Below are positions 54,979 to 63,319 of a stretch of DNA of 64,000 bases, in pieces; position 1 is the stretch's first letter, and each line of letters starts with the position of its first letter. Both the position numbers and the translations under genes were made by a program. Location: positions 1 to 64,000 of the forward strand of contig JAWKQR010000001.1 in NCBI GenBank assembly GCA_041390025.1. The letters are read 5' to 3'. The notes under the pieces are model-generated. The model ran no database searches. It was not told the origin of the DNA and worked only from the letters and a program-made list of their open reading frames with translations. Source of the stretch: JBFFMO01 sp041390025 (GTDB taxonomy: Bacteria > Myxococcota_A > Bradymonadia > Bradymonadales > Bradymonadaceae).

Positions 54979-55711
54979 ATGGTTTGGTCTCGTTTTTCTA
55001 GAATCGCGAGCGTTTGGTGCATCGTGGTTTGGTCAGCGTCGGCCGCGGCGCAGTGGAACCCACCTGCTGATTACCAATCCGATGCGTCTTTTGAAGGGTT
55101 TGCTCAACTCACTCCGTTAGAGTTGAAACAGCTTCACTGAGCAATTCGCGCTTCCTCGTATTGGTCGGTGGTCCAGGATGTAGCCTAACCCGCGCCATCG
55201 CCCCGGTCCTGTTGCATCACCAGCAAGCCAACTTTCCCTCCATCCCGCTTTTTTGGTTCAAACCATCGCTTCGAACGAGGTCTTGGCTGCGACAAAGCGT
55301 GTGTCTTCCGTCCCTCTGATCATGATCTTCGAGGGTGATCGACTTGTGGATGGACAACTGGGGATGGGCGGTGCGTCCAATGGCGGGATGTTTGATGCGC
55401 TGTTGATGCGGCAGGGGTTACCCTCCGCAAACCAGAGCTTGGTTGCCAACAACCCATGGATGGTATTGGGAAAAACGTGGAAGCAAAACGACGTTCCCAA
55501 GGAATTGTCGCAACATACCCTAGCCGATGTCACGGCACGAAACCTAGATTTGAAGGAGCTAGACCTTCACGGCTCGGTGATCACCCATTCCGATTTCTCC
55601 GGAAGTAAGCTCACCTCAGCCAATTTGAATGACACGGTCTGGATAAACACTATTTGCCCCGATGGCAGTCTTAGCGCTGATACCCATGAATACACGTGTT
55701 TGGGTCATTAG
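54979..55711 (+). CDS. Module protein A, copy 1: exported monothiol thioredoxin-like/pentapeptide protein (frame-broken)
   Basis: Reconstructed from three frames. ATG 54979 gives a signal peptide (cleavage after SAAA). A thioredoxin-like core follows with GCSLTRAIAP, where thioredoxin has WCGPCKMIAP: the first Cys is kept and the second is Thr. Then VPLIMIFEGDRLVDGQLG matches the thioredoxin cis-Pro strand. A C-terminal stretch of A(D/N)L-type pentapeptide repeats ends WINTICPDGSLS...CLGH with two cysteines. Breaks: near 55138 (stop TGA, one base lost) and at a T6 run at 55248-55254 (one T lost). Copy 2 at 57248-57975 confirms the order. Its end overlaps the next gene by 26 bases. Confidence 0.7.
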
Positions 55712-56467
55712 TCTGTCGGTCGTGGCGGGCTGCGCGTACGCGACACCCAAGGCTTCGTCGAACCGACCAGCGCAAGTGCGTTTTTCAGAGACTGTCTACT
55801 CCGCGGCACCGTGCGGCGATGATTTGTTGGTGGTGGCTGGTTCTTCGGTATGGAGGCTTGACGGCAGTGGCACGAAAACCCACGTGCTCAACCCGAGCGG
55901 CGACAACGTGAGTTATGCTACGTGCAGCGACGAACGATTACTGTTGCTTGAAGATCATCCGCGGCAAAACCGGACTTTCAAGCGATTGGTCGTTCTGACT
56001 TCGACTCCGATGCGTTCAGGGTCAAAACCCTGGCTTTGTTGACTGATATCGATGTGCAAGTTGTCTCGAAGGACGAGGCGTACGCATCGGATTTTCAATT
56101 CGGCTATTGGTACATCTCTCGTACGGTGTCCGGTAAGCCTTATGGAAAGACATCACTGCTTGCACGTGGAAGGTTTCCGGTGCCCTGCGGAGATGGATGC
56201 GTTTGGTTTGTGGCGGAGTCTGGTTCGGGCTATTGGGCGCATCGGATGCACGCCAACGAGATCGTCGAGTCGGTGAACCTAGGCACCGAGCCGCCCGTGG
56301 CGTTCACCGTTGTGTTAGGCAAAATAGTGGTCGCCTACCCCGACCGAGTCGAGTGGCCACAAACAAACACTCGTCGCGAAATCAAAGGCGTTCAAAAACT
56401 GGTGCCTTGGGCAGCCAGCTTGGTCGTGGTTCGAACCCACGACCTCCTTATTTTGAGAAGTTGGTAG
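55686..56467 (+). CDS. Module protein B, copy 1: lipoprotein with CGxxC motif (frame-broken)
   Basis: ATG 55686 starts within the end of protein A. Signal peptide with lipobox VAGC. The mature part begins CGDDLLVVAGSSVWRLDG, a propeller-like blade, and later GRFPVPCGDGCVWFV. The frame shifts near 55985-56000 by one lost base (VVL then SDFDSDAFRVKTLALLTD). It then continues to 56467. The same residue order is found in copies 2 and 3, so the shift is an error or a decay mark. No known catalytic motif. About 260 residues when restored. Confidence 0.65.
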
Positions 56468-56498
56468 ACTCCAGACCGCTTAACAAAGCCCAACGTTC

Positions 56499-57294
56499 TT
56501 AGTCGACCACCAAGACTCGATTGCCGACCACTACGATTATCCGATTATCCCAACTCATCATCTGCGAGATCGAGCCACCAATGGTCAACGTGGTCCCGTC
56601 TTCTGTCCAGCGCATCCGATAGTTGTAGGCCACCACGAACTGCTCGTTCGATCTCACCAACCCGGTCGGAACCTCTGTCGACAGTTTTGCGACGTCTTCT
56701 TCGTGTTGTGCGGTGTATTTTCGAATGTGAAAAGTTGAGCTGTCGAAGGCAACAAACCAGAAACAATCCTCACCACAGCTCACGGGAAAGCGTCCGGCTG
56801 CGAGCAACTCTGCCTTGGGTTTCGCGTCGAAATCCGCTCGGTAAACGTACCAATCTCCGTGGTAGAAGCCCGGAAAACAGGATGGTTCGGTCATTGACGC
56901 GTGTTATCTCATCGGCTCCTGGCAGATAACCGACTGGGGTTCGATACGTGGCGTCGTCCACAGGCGAGATCATGACCTGGCGCCACCCGAAGTCGTTCTT
57001 TTTCTCTGGCATCATCAACGACGCCTCCACGCACCAGACGTAATCGACGCCCTCAGCCGAAATCCGTGCGAGACGCTCAGTGACCCCGTTTTTGTTGACC
57101 GACCAGACCTGTCGCCCTGCCACGACGAGCAGACGGTCGTTGCAAGCGGTGACTCCCCGAATCACCTCCGGCAACTGTGCCAGCTCAACCGCCGAGCGCG
57201 AGATCGCCGCAGATGGTATCACCGGAGTTTGGACCGCGGAACACCCACTAATAGCCAACACAACGGTAGCCATGGCTATCGCTGTTAGACCCAT
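56499..57294 (-). CDS. Module protein B, copy 2: lipoprotein with CGxxC motif (frame-broken)
   Basis: ATG 57294 gives a signal peptide with lipobox AISGC and overlaps the protein A gene by 47 bases. The first half (GVTACNDRLLVVAGRQVWSVNK, MISPVDDATYRTPVGYLPG) matches copies 1 and 3. One extra G in the run at 56869-56871 breaks the frame; the second half (FYHGDWYVYR, GRFPVSCGEDCFWFV) continues to 56499. It is tail-to-tail with copy 1, with only 31 bases between their stops. Confidence 0.65.
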
Positions 57295-57975
57295 CGGGAC
57301 ACACCGTGTTGATCCATGTGGTGCGTTTGCATTTGGCTTCATCGAGTTTCGCCCCGTCGAAATTCGAGTGTGTGATGACCGCGTTTGTGAACTCGACATC
57401 ACTCAGGTCTGCTCCACGGAGGTCGACCTCTGCGAATGTGATGCTGCGACCGGACCGCAAAACCCCTTCGAGTATCGCTTCCAGTTGTCCCGGAATCTAA
57501 AAGGCGCCGGAGACGGATAATCCAACCCGTGTTCGGAAGGCGGCAAACCTAACCGTCGGACCATCGCACCAAAGAATCCTTCGTCCGCGCCTGAGCCGAA
57601 CCCCAATTGACCGTCAATCAGTCGCTCGCCCTTAAAGACCAGAATCAGCGGCACAGTACCGGTCGGTTGCGTCACCTCTTTAACAAATGTGTGCGAGCTC
57701 GTGTCAACTAAGTAGATCGGCACCCCAACAGATTCCATGTACTCGCGCAGAGGTGGTGCGACGACTCTCGCCATGGAACACCCGCGACTCGCTGAAATCG
57801 TGACGAAGAGAACGTTGTCTTTGCGCAACGTGTGCAACACATGGGGTGTCAACATCGTGTACCCGTCGAACTCCGGGTCCAAAGCAACCTGTTGTGGTGC
57901 CGACCACTGCGCCAACAGAGGCGCTTCGATCATCACCATTACGATGACCACAAAATGTGCAAACGAGACGCGCAT
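57248..57975 (-). CDS. Module protein A, copy 2: exported monothiol thioredoxin-like/pentapeptide protein (frame-broken)
   Basis: ATG 57975 gives a hydrophobic signal peptide (VVIVMVMIEAPLLAQ). The thioredoxin-like core has GCSMARVVAP (second Cys replaced by Ala) and VPLILVFKGERLIDGQLG. After one base is lost at the T4 run (57499-57502) the frame passes to the pentapeptide region (AEVDLRGADLSDVEFTNAVI) and the ending WINTVCPDGSNS...CVGY. Copy 1 shows the same junction intact. The single Cys in place of CxxC is shared by both copies, so it is a family trait and not damage. Confidence 0.7.
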
Positions 57976-58298
57976 CAAAAGAACTCGATCAGACCATAAG
58001 GCAACGATTGCAGAGGTACCGGGTCAAGGACACCACTTCCCAAAACAGTGTCGAGATAGGGTGGACAGGTGTAACACTGCGTCCCTCCAAGAGTTTTAGG
58101 TGACGGCTAAGCCTACGAAACAAAAATTAGAAGTCAAACATCGATTGCTACCCTACGTTTCGTGTCTAGGGCACGCCAATCCTCCTGAACAGACCCAAAA
58201 CGGTCAGGATTCATCGTCTTCGCGCTTTGTCCGAGTGGCGTTACCGGCTTGATTGGCGCCGCTCGGGCCGGGAGTTCGCTCCCACAAGCTGACCAATA
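57976..58298. other. Intergenic region without a clear gene
   Basis: About 320 bases between protein A copy 2 and the ParDE promoter. It holds a hairpin GGGAG-TTCG-CTCCC at 58270-58283 and an imperfect 7-base inverted repeat (ACGAAAC and GTTTCGT) about 58117-58161. I see no coding frame or terminator. It probably contains the promoters of the divergent flanking genes. Confidence 0.4.
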
Positions 58299-58340
58299 TT
58301 TACCTGACTTTCAGCAGGTTGTAGTATTTAGTGCCACTAA
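58299..58340 (+). promoter_or_regulatory. Promoter and operator of the ParDE pair
   Basis: TTTACC (58299-58304), a 17-base spacer and TAGTAT (58322-58327) form a sigma70-type promoter. Immediately downstream lies the dyad TTAGTG-C-CACTAA (58328-58340), four bases before the GGAGG ribosome site. A ParD dimer bound there would block transcription, as known for other parDE operons. Confidence 0.6.
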
Positions 58341-58353
58341 GTAGGAGGCGCTG

Positions 58354-58614
58354 GTGACCATGGTCAAGAAGAGCTTTTCACTGACAGAACAACAGGACCG
58401 TTGGATCAAGGAGCAACTGAAATCGGGAGATTTCGGAAACGAAAGCGAAGTGATTCGCGCGTTGATTCGGTCCCGGCAGAACGAGGAGAGAGACAATCTA
58501 GCCCGACTTGAGGCCTTGCGCTCAGCCTTGAGCCATGGAGAAAAGGGGAGCTTCGAACCCATCGACCTGGATGAAATTTGGAGTTCCGCTCGAGCTCTCG
58601 TCAAAAATGAATGA
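58354..58614 (+). CDS. parD: ParD-type antitoxin
   Basis: An 86-residue protein from GTG 58354, five bases after GGAGG (ATG 58360 is an alternative). Ribbon-helix-helix KSFSLTEQQDRWIKEQLKSG, then FGNESEVIRALIRSRQNEE, matching ParD/CC2985-type antitoxins, and an acidic C-terminal tail that binds the toxin. It represses its own promoter through the dyad at 58328-58340. Its stop overlaps the toxin ATG by eight bases. Confidence 0.92.
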   Translation: MTMVKKSFSLTEQQDRWIKEQLKSGDFGNESEVIRALIRSRQNEERDNLARLEALRSALSHGEKGSFEPIDLDEIWSSARALVKNE

Positions 58615-58903
58615 GCTGCTGTTCTCTTCAGCCGCGCGCTCCGACCTTCAGGCCATTGCAGAGTATGGCGAACGTGTGTTTGGTGCCGCCCAGTCTGAAT
58701 CCTATCGAGAGCTGTTGCGCGCGAAGTTCGAACAAATTGCCGAAAACCCTCTTCTGTTTCCGCGCGTTGACGAAATTCGGGCCGGATACCGTCGCGCGGT
58801 AGTGGGTTCGCATTCCGTGTTTTTTCGAATCGAAGACCAACAGATTCAGATCGTTCGAATACTTCGCGGTCAGGTCCTTCCGGCAAGCCTTGAGGTCGAG
58901 TGA
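58607..58903 (+). CDS. parE: ParE-type toxin
   Basis: A 98-residue protein from ATG 58607. The pattern LLFSSAARSDLQAIAEYGER, YRELLRAKFEQIAENPLLFP, RVDEIRAGYRRAVVGSHSVF and FRIEDQQIQIVRILRG is the ParE toxin fold, ending in the IVRILRG strand and a short C-terminal tail. ParE toxins inhibit DNA gyrase. The overlap with parD couples their translation. The pair is intact and lies between the broken module copies and the aminotransferase. Confidence 0.93.
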   Translation: MNELLFSSAARSDLQAIAEYGERVFGAAQSESYRELLRAKFEQIAENPLLFPRVDEIRAGYRRAVVGSHSVFFRIEDQQIQIVRILRGQVLPASLEVE

Positions 58904-58942
58904 AGACCGCGCCAAACTCTCAACGATCACAGGTGGGTGGGG

Positions 58943-60271
58943 TCAGCCTTCGAAGGCCGCGTCGGTGATTTCCAGACCGCGGTCGATGATTTCGAAGGCG
59001 TCTGCGATCTGTGATTCGTTGATGCACAGCGGTGGGTTGCACATGAAGCTGCCCCAACGCACAAACGTGAACAGGCCGTTTGCTGTAAAGAAGCCTGCCA
59101 ACTTCGTCATCGCGTCGCTCGCACCGTTGTAAGGTGCCATCGGCTCGCCGGCCGAATTCTTGCGAATGTCCATCATGCCAAACAGGCCGATCTGACGGAA
59201 CGCGCCCACCGATGGGTGTTTGTCCTTCATACGCTGCATGTGGCCGCGCATCACTTCACCCATGTTGACCGCATTCTCGACCATCTTTTCTTCGATCAAG
59301 ACTTCGATCGAGGCGATGGCGGCCGCACAGCACAATGCGTGGGAGTTGTAGGTCAGGCCACCCCAATACACGTTGTCTTGGAAGAACTTGGCGATCTTGT
59401 CCGACACGCCGACCGCGCCGAGCGGCAGGTACGAGCTCGTCAGGCCCTTCGCCATCGTGACGATGTCGGGCACGATGTTGCCGTGTTCAAACGCGAACAT
59501 CTTGCCCGTGCGGCCAAAGCCGGCCATGACCTCGTCGCAGATGAGCAGGATGCCGTACTTGTCGAGCAGCGCGCGCAACCCTTCGAGGTAGCCCTTTGGC
59601 GGCGCCAGGATACCGTTGGTGCCGGTCACGGTTTCGATGATCATCGCGGCGATGGTCTGTGGACCTTCGTACATGATGGTTTCCTCAAGGTACTTGAGGT
59701 TGTTGGCCGTGATCTCCTCGTCGGTCGTACCGAACGAGTAGTTGTAGGGCCACGGGTCGAACACGTGCACCACGCCGGGCATGCCGGGTTCGTTGGGGAT
59801 GCGACGTGGGTCGCCGGTCAGCTGCATGCATGCGTTCGACGCGCCGTGGTAGCTGCGGTAACGCGCCAAAATCTTGGGACGGCCGCTGAAGTCGCGTGCC
59901 ATCTTGATCGCGTTCTCGTTGGCTTCGGCGCCGCCGAGCGTGAAGAAGAACGTGTTGATGTCTCCCGGAACAACCTCGGACAACAACTTGCCCAGACGCG
60001 CGCGCGGCTCGGTCGCCGTGCCTGGGTAAACAAAGGTCAAGCCGCGGTCGACTTGGTCCTTGATGGCCTGGTTGACCTTGGCGTTGTTGTGGCCAATGTT
60101 GACCGACATGAGCTGGCTGTTGAAGTCGATGATCTTCTTGCCATCGGGCGTGTACACGTAGATCCCGTCGGTGTGTTCGATGGGGAGCGGGTTGACCTTT
60201 CCGCTGGCTGCCCACGTGTAAAGCGTGTGCTCTTTGGACAGCCGAATCATTTCTTCAGACGACATACTCAT
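58943..60271 (-). CDS. Class III omega-aminotransferase (beta-alanine/taurine:pyruvate type)
   Basis: A 442-residue PLP enzyme from ATG 60271 (two further ATG lie close by). Fold-type I marks: FTLGGAEANENAIKMAR near 125, YRSYHGAS near 155, ICDEVMAGFGRTGKMF with the PLP-pyridine Asp near 255, and the Schiff-base Lys in MAKGLTSSYLPLGAV. Relatives transfer the amino group of beta-alanine or taurine to pyruvate. With preT-preA and mmsA it supplies malonate semialdehyde from beta-alanine. It is separated from mmsA by a terminator, so it has its own promoter. Confidence 0.88.
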   Translation of the reverse strand: MSMSSEEMIRLSKEHTLYTWAASGKVNPLPIEHTDGIYVYTPDGKKIIDFNSQLMSVNIGHNNAKVNQAIKDQVDRGLTFVYPGTATEPRARLGKLLSEVVPGDINTFFFTLGGAEANENAIKMARDFSGRPKILARYRSYHGASNACMQLTGDPRRIPNEPGMPGVVHVFDPWPYNYSFGTTDEEITANNLKYLEETIMYEGPQTIAAMIIETVTGTNGILAPPKGYLEGLRALLDKYGILLICDEVMAGFGRTGKMFAFEHGNIVPDIVTMAKGLTSSYLPLGAVGVSDKIAKFFQDNVYWGGLTYNSHALCCAAAIASIEVLIEEKMVENAVNMGEVMRGHMQRMKDKHPSVGAFRQIGLFGMMDIRKNSAGEPMAPYNGASDAMTKLAGFFTANGLFTFVRWGSFMCNPPLCINESQIADAFEIIDRGLEITDAAFEG

Positions 60272-60307
60272 TTGCGATCTCACGTGTGAAGCGCGCCTGC
60301 GCTTGCG

Positions 60308-60344
60308 AAAAAAATAGACCCCGAGCCGATCAATCGGCCCGGGG
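60308..60344 (-). terminator. Rho-independent terminator of mmsA
   Basis: On the minus strand CCCCG-G-GCCGAT, a TG loop, and ATCGGC-T-CGGGG form an 11-bp stem with one internal mismatch, followed by TCTA and seven T. It lies 30 bases after the mmsA stop and ends before the aminotransferase start, so the two genes are separate transcripts. Confidence 0.9.
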
Positions 60345-60374
60345 TAGTACTCAAAGACTCACGGACCATGCGGC

Positions 60375-61868
60375 TCAGCTAAGCCAGCTGGTGTCGCGTT
60401 GGGTGGCCCATTTTGTGGTGATCTTGCGTGGACGCGTCCAGAAACGGAAGCCATCCCAACCGGTGATGTCGCCGTTTCCAAACTTCGAGTGGTTCCAGCC
60501 GCCGAAGCCAAACGGTTCGCGAGGCACTGGAACACCCACGTTGACGCCCACCATGCCGGCTTCGACGCGGTTTGACACGTATCGGGCGGTGTCGCCGTTC
60601 GACGTGTAGATGCACGACGCGTTGCCGTAGGGGTTGTTGTTTTCGATGGCGATCGCCTTGTCGAGCTTGTCGACGCGGATGATCGAAAGCACCGGCCCAA
60701 AGATTTCCTCGCAGCCGGCGGGCATGTCCGACGAAACATTGTCCAGGATGGTCGGTCCGACCCAGTAACCATCGGAAGTTCCTGCCGAGGGACGGCCGTC
60801 GACCAACACCTTTGCGCCACGCTTTTCGGCGTCGTTGATGTAGCCGACGATGCGCTCGACGCTCTGCTTGTTCACGATGGCGCCCACATCCGTGCCGACC
60901 TTCATCGCCTTGGCTTTCTCGGCGATTTTGGTGATCAGGTGGTCGACGTCGCCCACGGCCAAGAGCACCGATGCCGCCATGCAGCGCTGTCCGGCACAGC
61001 CCGTAAACGAGGCCAAGACGTTGTCGACGGTGACGTCGACGTCGGCGTCTGGCACCAAGATGAGGTGATTCTTCGCGCCGCCAAGGCACAGCGCGTTCTT
61101 GCCGTGCGACGCCGCGCGGCCGTAGACGATCTTGGCGACTTTGGTCGAACCGACAAAGCCGATGGCCTTGATGTCGGGATGGTCACAAATCGCTTCGACG
61201 ACTTCCTGTGCACCGTTGACGATGTTGAACACGCCTTTGGGAAGGCCGGCTTCGTCAAGCAACGCCGCCATGCGAAGCGTGCTCAGCGGCACTTGCTCCG
61301 AGGGTTTGAGCACAAACGTGTTTCCACCCACGAGAACTTGGGGAAGCATCCACATCGGCACCATGAAGGGGAAGTTGAAGGGCGTGATGCCAGCGCAAAC
61401 ACCTAGCGGGGCGTAGGTTTCGCGACATTCCACGCCGCGGCTGACTTCGAGCTGCGGTCCGCCTGCGATGTTGGGCAGCGAGCACCCGTATTCACAGCAC
61501 TCGATGGCCTTGAGGACCTCGGCTTTTGCCTCCTCGAACAACTTCCCGTTTTCGTGCGACACGAGCCACGAAAGCTCGACGATGTCGCGCTCCATCAACT
61601 CACGAAACTTGTACATGATCTGCGCACGCTCACGCATTGGCCACTCGCTCCACGATGGGAACGCTGCCTTGGCTGCACGCACTGCACTTGCCACGTCGTC
61701 TGCGGTGGACATCTGGACCTTCGCCATGGCCTTGCCAAAGCGAGGATTAATCACGTCCATCGACTCCTTGCCGCTTGGGGTGACCCATTCTCCGCCGATC
61801 CAGTTTTTGGCGTCGACAAACGGTGTGAAATCATTGGAAGTTGCGGAAAATTTCGGGATCGAACCCAT
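60375..61868 (-). CDS. mmsA: CoA-acylating (methyl)malonate-semialdehyde dehydrogenase
   Basis: A 497-residue aldehyde dehydrogenase that turns malonate semialdehyde into acetyl-CoA (or methylmalonate semialdehyde into propionyl-CoA) with NAD and CoA. Catalytic Cys in FTGCAGQRCMA near 285. ITPFNFPFMVPMWMLP and GFVGSTKVAKIVYGRA (NAD site) are typical, as is the ending FWTRPRKITTKW. MMSDH lacks the general-base Glu of hydrolysing aldehyde dehydrogenases, and none is seen here. GAGG lies upstream of ATG 61868. It completes the beta-alanine branch of pyrimidine breakdown, or serves valine catabolism. Confidence 0.94.
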   Translation of the reverse strand: MGSIPKFSATSNDFTPFVDAKNWIGGEWVTPSGKESMDVINPRFGKAMAKVQMSTADDVASAVRAAKAAFPSWSEWPMRERAQIMYKFRELMERDIVELSWLVSHENGKLFEEAKAEVLKAIECCEYGCSLPNIAGGPQLEVSRGVECRETYAPLGVCAGITPFNFPFMVPMWMLPQVLVGGNTFVLKPSEQVPLSTLRMAALLDEAGLPKGVFNIVNGAQEVVEAICDHPDIKAIGFVGSTKVAKIVYGRAASHGKNALCLGGAKNHLILVPDADVDVTVDNVLASFTGCAGQRCMAASVLLAVGDVDHLITKIAEKAKAMKVGTDVGAIVNKQSVERIVGYINDAEKRGAKVLVDGRPSAGTSDGYWVGPTILDNVSSDMPAGCEEIFGPVLSIIRVDKLDKAIAIENNNPYGNASCIYTSNGDTARYVSNRVEAGMVGVNVGVPVPREPFGFGGWNHSKFGNGDITGWDGFRFWTRPRKITTKWATQRDTSWLS

Positions 61869-62015
61869 GGCGTACCTCGTGGTCGAATGCAGTGAACGGC
61901 GGCAGCATAGCGACGAAGATTGCGTTCGGCAAACGTCTGAATGTCAGACGGTTGGGGCATGTGTCGCCGGTCGAGCAAGTTCGATTCACTTCGCCTTCGC
62001 GAAGACGGGGAAGCG

Positions 62016-63239
62016 ATGTCAAACCGCAAGAAATGGAATTCTATGAAAATCACAATCTGCAGTGTTTTGGCCGCCTCGATGTTCGTCGGGTGCGCCAAAG
62101 ACTCCAAGCTTTCCGACGAACCAAACGTCGAACCAGCGTCAAGCCCCGTCAAACCACTGCGCCGCATCAATACAAAAGAGAAACGTCCCGAGATCGTGCC
62201 CCACGAAGGACCGATCGCCCTTCAGATCAACCACAAAGAAAACTGTGTCACCCTCAAGCCTGGCGGAATCTGTTACGTGTCACACGATGAGCTGCAAAAA
62301 GCCGCTCCCAATCTGTCGGTCGACGTCGGAAACGAGAATCTCGTGCAGTTGGCGCAAGTGATCGACGTGTTGAGCAGACGGCCGTCCGATCAGCTGTTGG
62401 TGTCAAAAGAACAAGGGCAGGAGTGGTGGTCCAAGTGGTTCAATCCCCAAGACGCCACCAAACCCGAGAGCGTGGTGCTCGCGAAACTGCTCCCTCCGCT
62501 TCCGGTCGATCAGATTCAACCGCCGACCCTTGCGGACGGTGTGTTGACCTACGACACCGCGCAAGTCCACTCCCCACAGCTTGGGGCAAAACTCGTGCGG
62601 CGCACCCTCGATTTCAAGACCTCGCCGTGGAAGGGAAAAGGTGTGGTTATCGCGGGCGCGACCGACGCACCCCACCCCATGGCCGCGTCACTCGCCGCGT
62701 TTTTTGGTGGACCGGTGGATGGCTACGCCCAGGCGTTTGTTGGGTTGGAGCACATCTATTTCGCGATTGGCCCGAAATCAGGCGCCAAGCCCTTTGTTTG
62801 GGCCAAGGACGGTGAGTCACCCCGAGGCTATGCGACCTGGGCCGAGCTTGAAGCCGCGCACCCGTTGTCCAAGCAGGCGGTGACCGCGATTGCGGACATG
62901 TTGCGGAACTTTCCAGAGCATCGACGTCTCAACGTGATCACGGATGCCGCGGCATACCGCGCCAACCACCAAAAAGAACAACGTTTGAAGTACGAAGGCA
63001 ACGAACTGAGGGTGACACGGTTTGACGTCAAAAACTGGGACGAACTGACCGACCCCGCGATCAGCAACGGCAGACTCGTCGCGTTCTTCCGCGATGGGCA
63101 GGGCCAGCCCCACCGCATGGACTATGACCTGACGAAATTCGCGTCGAATTCGCCCGCCCAGATGACGCCGTTTTTCACTTCGCAGCTGGTCTCGGACACA
63201 AAACATCCCGTGCTCCAAGAAGAGCCGCCACGCCCGTAA
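62016..63239 (+). CDS. Lipoprotein of unknown function
   Basis: About 407 residues from ATG 62016 (62043 is also possible). The signal peptide MKITICSVLAASMFVGC ends in a lipobox. The mature protein has a Cys pair early (NHKENCVTLKPGGICYV), a WWSKWF segment, and LGAKLVRRTLDF, then TDAPHPMAASLAAFFGGPVDGYAQAFVGLE and HIYFAIGPKSGAKPFVWAKDG. No known enzyme motif. It is divergent from mmsA with 147 bases between, and its stop is 80 bases before the end of a module protein B gene on the other strand. Confidence 0.65.
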   Translation: MSNRKKWNSMKITICSVLAASMFVGCAKDSKLSDEPNVEPASSPVKPLRRINTKEKRPEIVPHEGPIALQINHKENCVTLKPGGICYVSHDELQKAAPNLSVDVGNENLVQLAQVIDVLSRRPSDQLLVSKEQGQEWWSKWFNPQDATKPESVVLAKLLPPLPVDQIQPPTLADGVLTYDTAQVHSPQLGAKLVRRTLDFKTSPWKGKGVVIAGATDAPHPMAASLAAFFGGPVDGYAQAFVGLEHIYFAIGPKSGAKPFVWAKDGESPRGYATWAELEAAHPLSKQAVTAIADMLRNFPEHRRLNVITDAAAYRANHQKEQRLKYEGNELRVTRFDVKNWDELTDPAISNGRLVAFFRDGQGQPHRMDYDLTKFASNSPAQMTPFFTSQLVSDTKHPVLQEEPPRP

Positions 63240-63319
63240 TCTTGGTTTTGCAGAATGCCTCGGGTCGCGCCAATGTGCGCGGGTTCAATGATGAGGTCGC
63301 GATCACCAGTCTTGGTGGT

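Noticed and set aside
56420..56450. tRNA-like T-arm (GTGGTTCGAACCCAC)
   Set aside because: On the minus strand an anticodon-like arm follows, but position 33 is not T, the stem is too long for a T-arm, and no acceptor stem pairs. The sequence is explained as coding for LVVVRTHDLL at the end of module protein B copy 1.
55985..56880. Programmed frameshifting in the module genes
   Set aside because: The breaks lie at different positions and in both directions in the copies, with no slippery heptamer or downstream structure, and copy 3 is unbroken.
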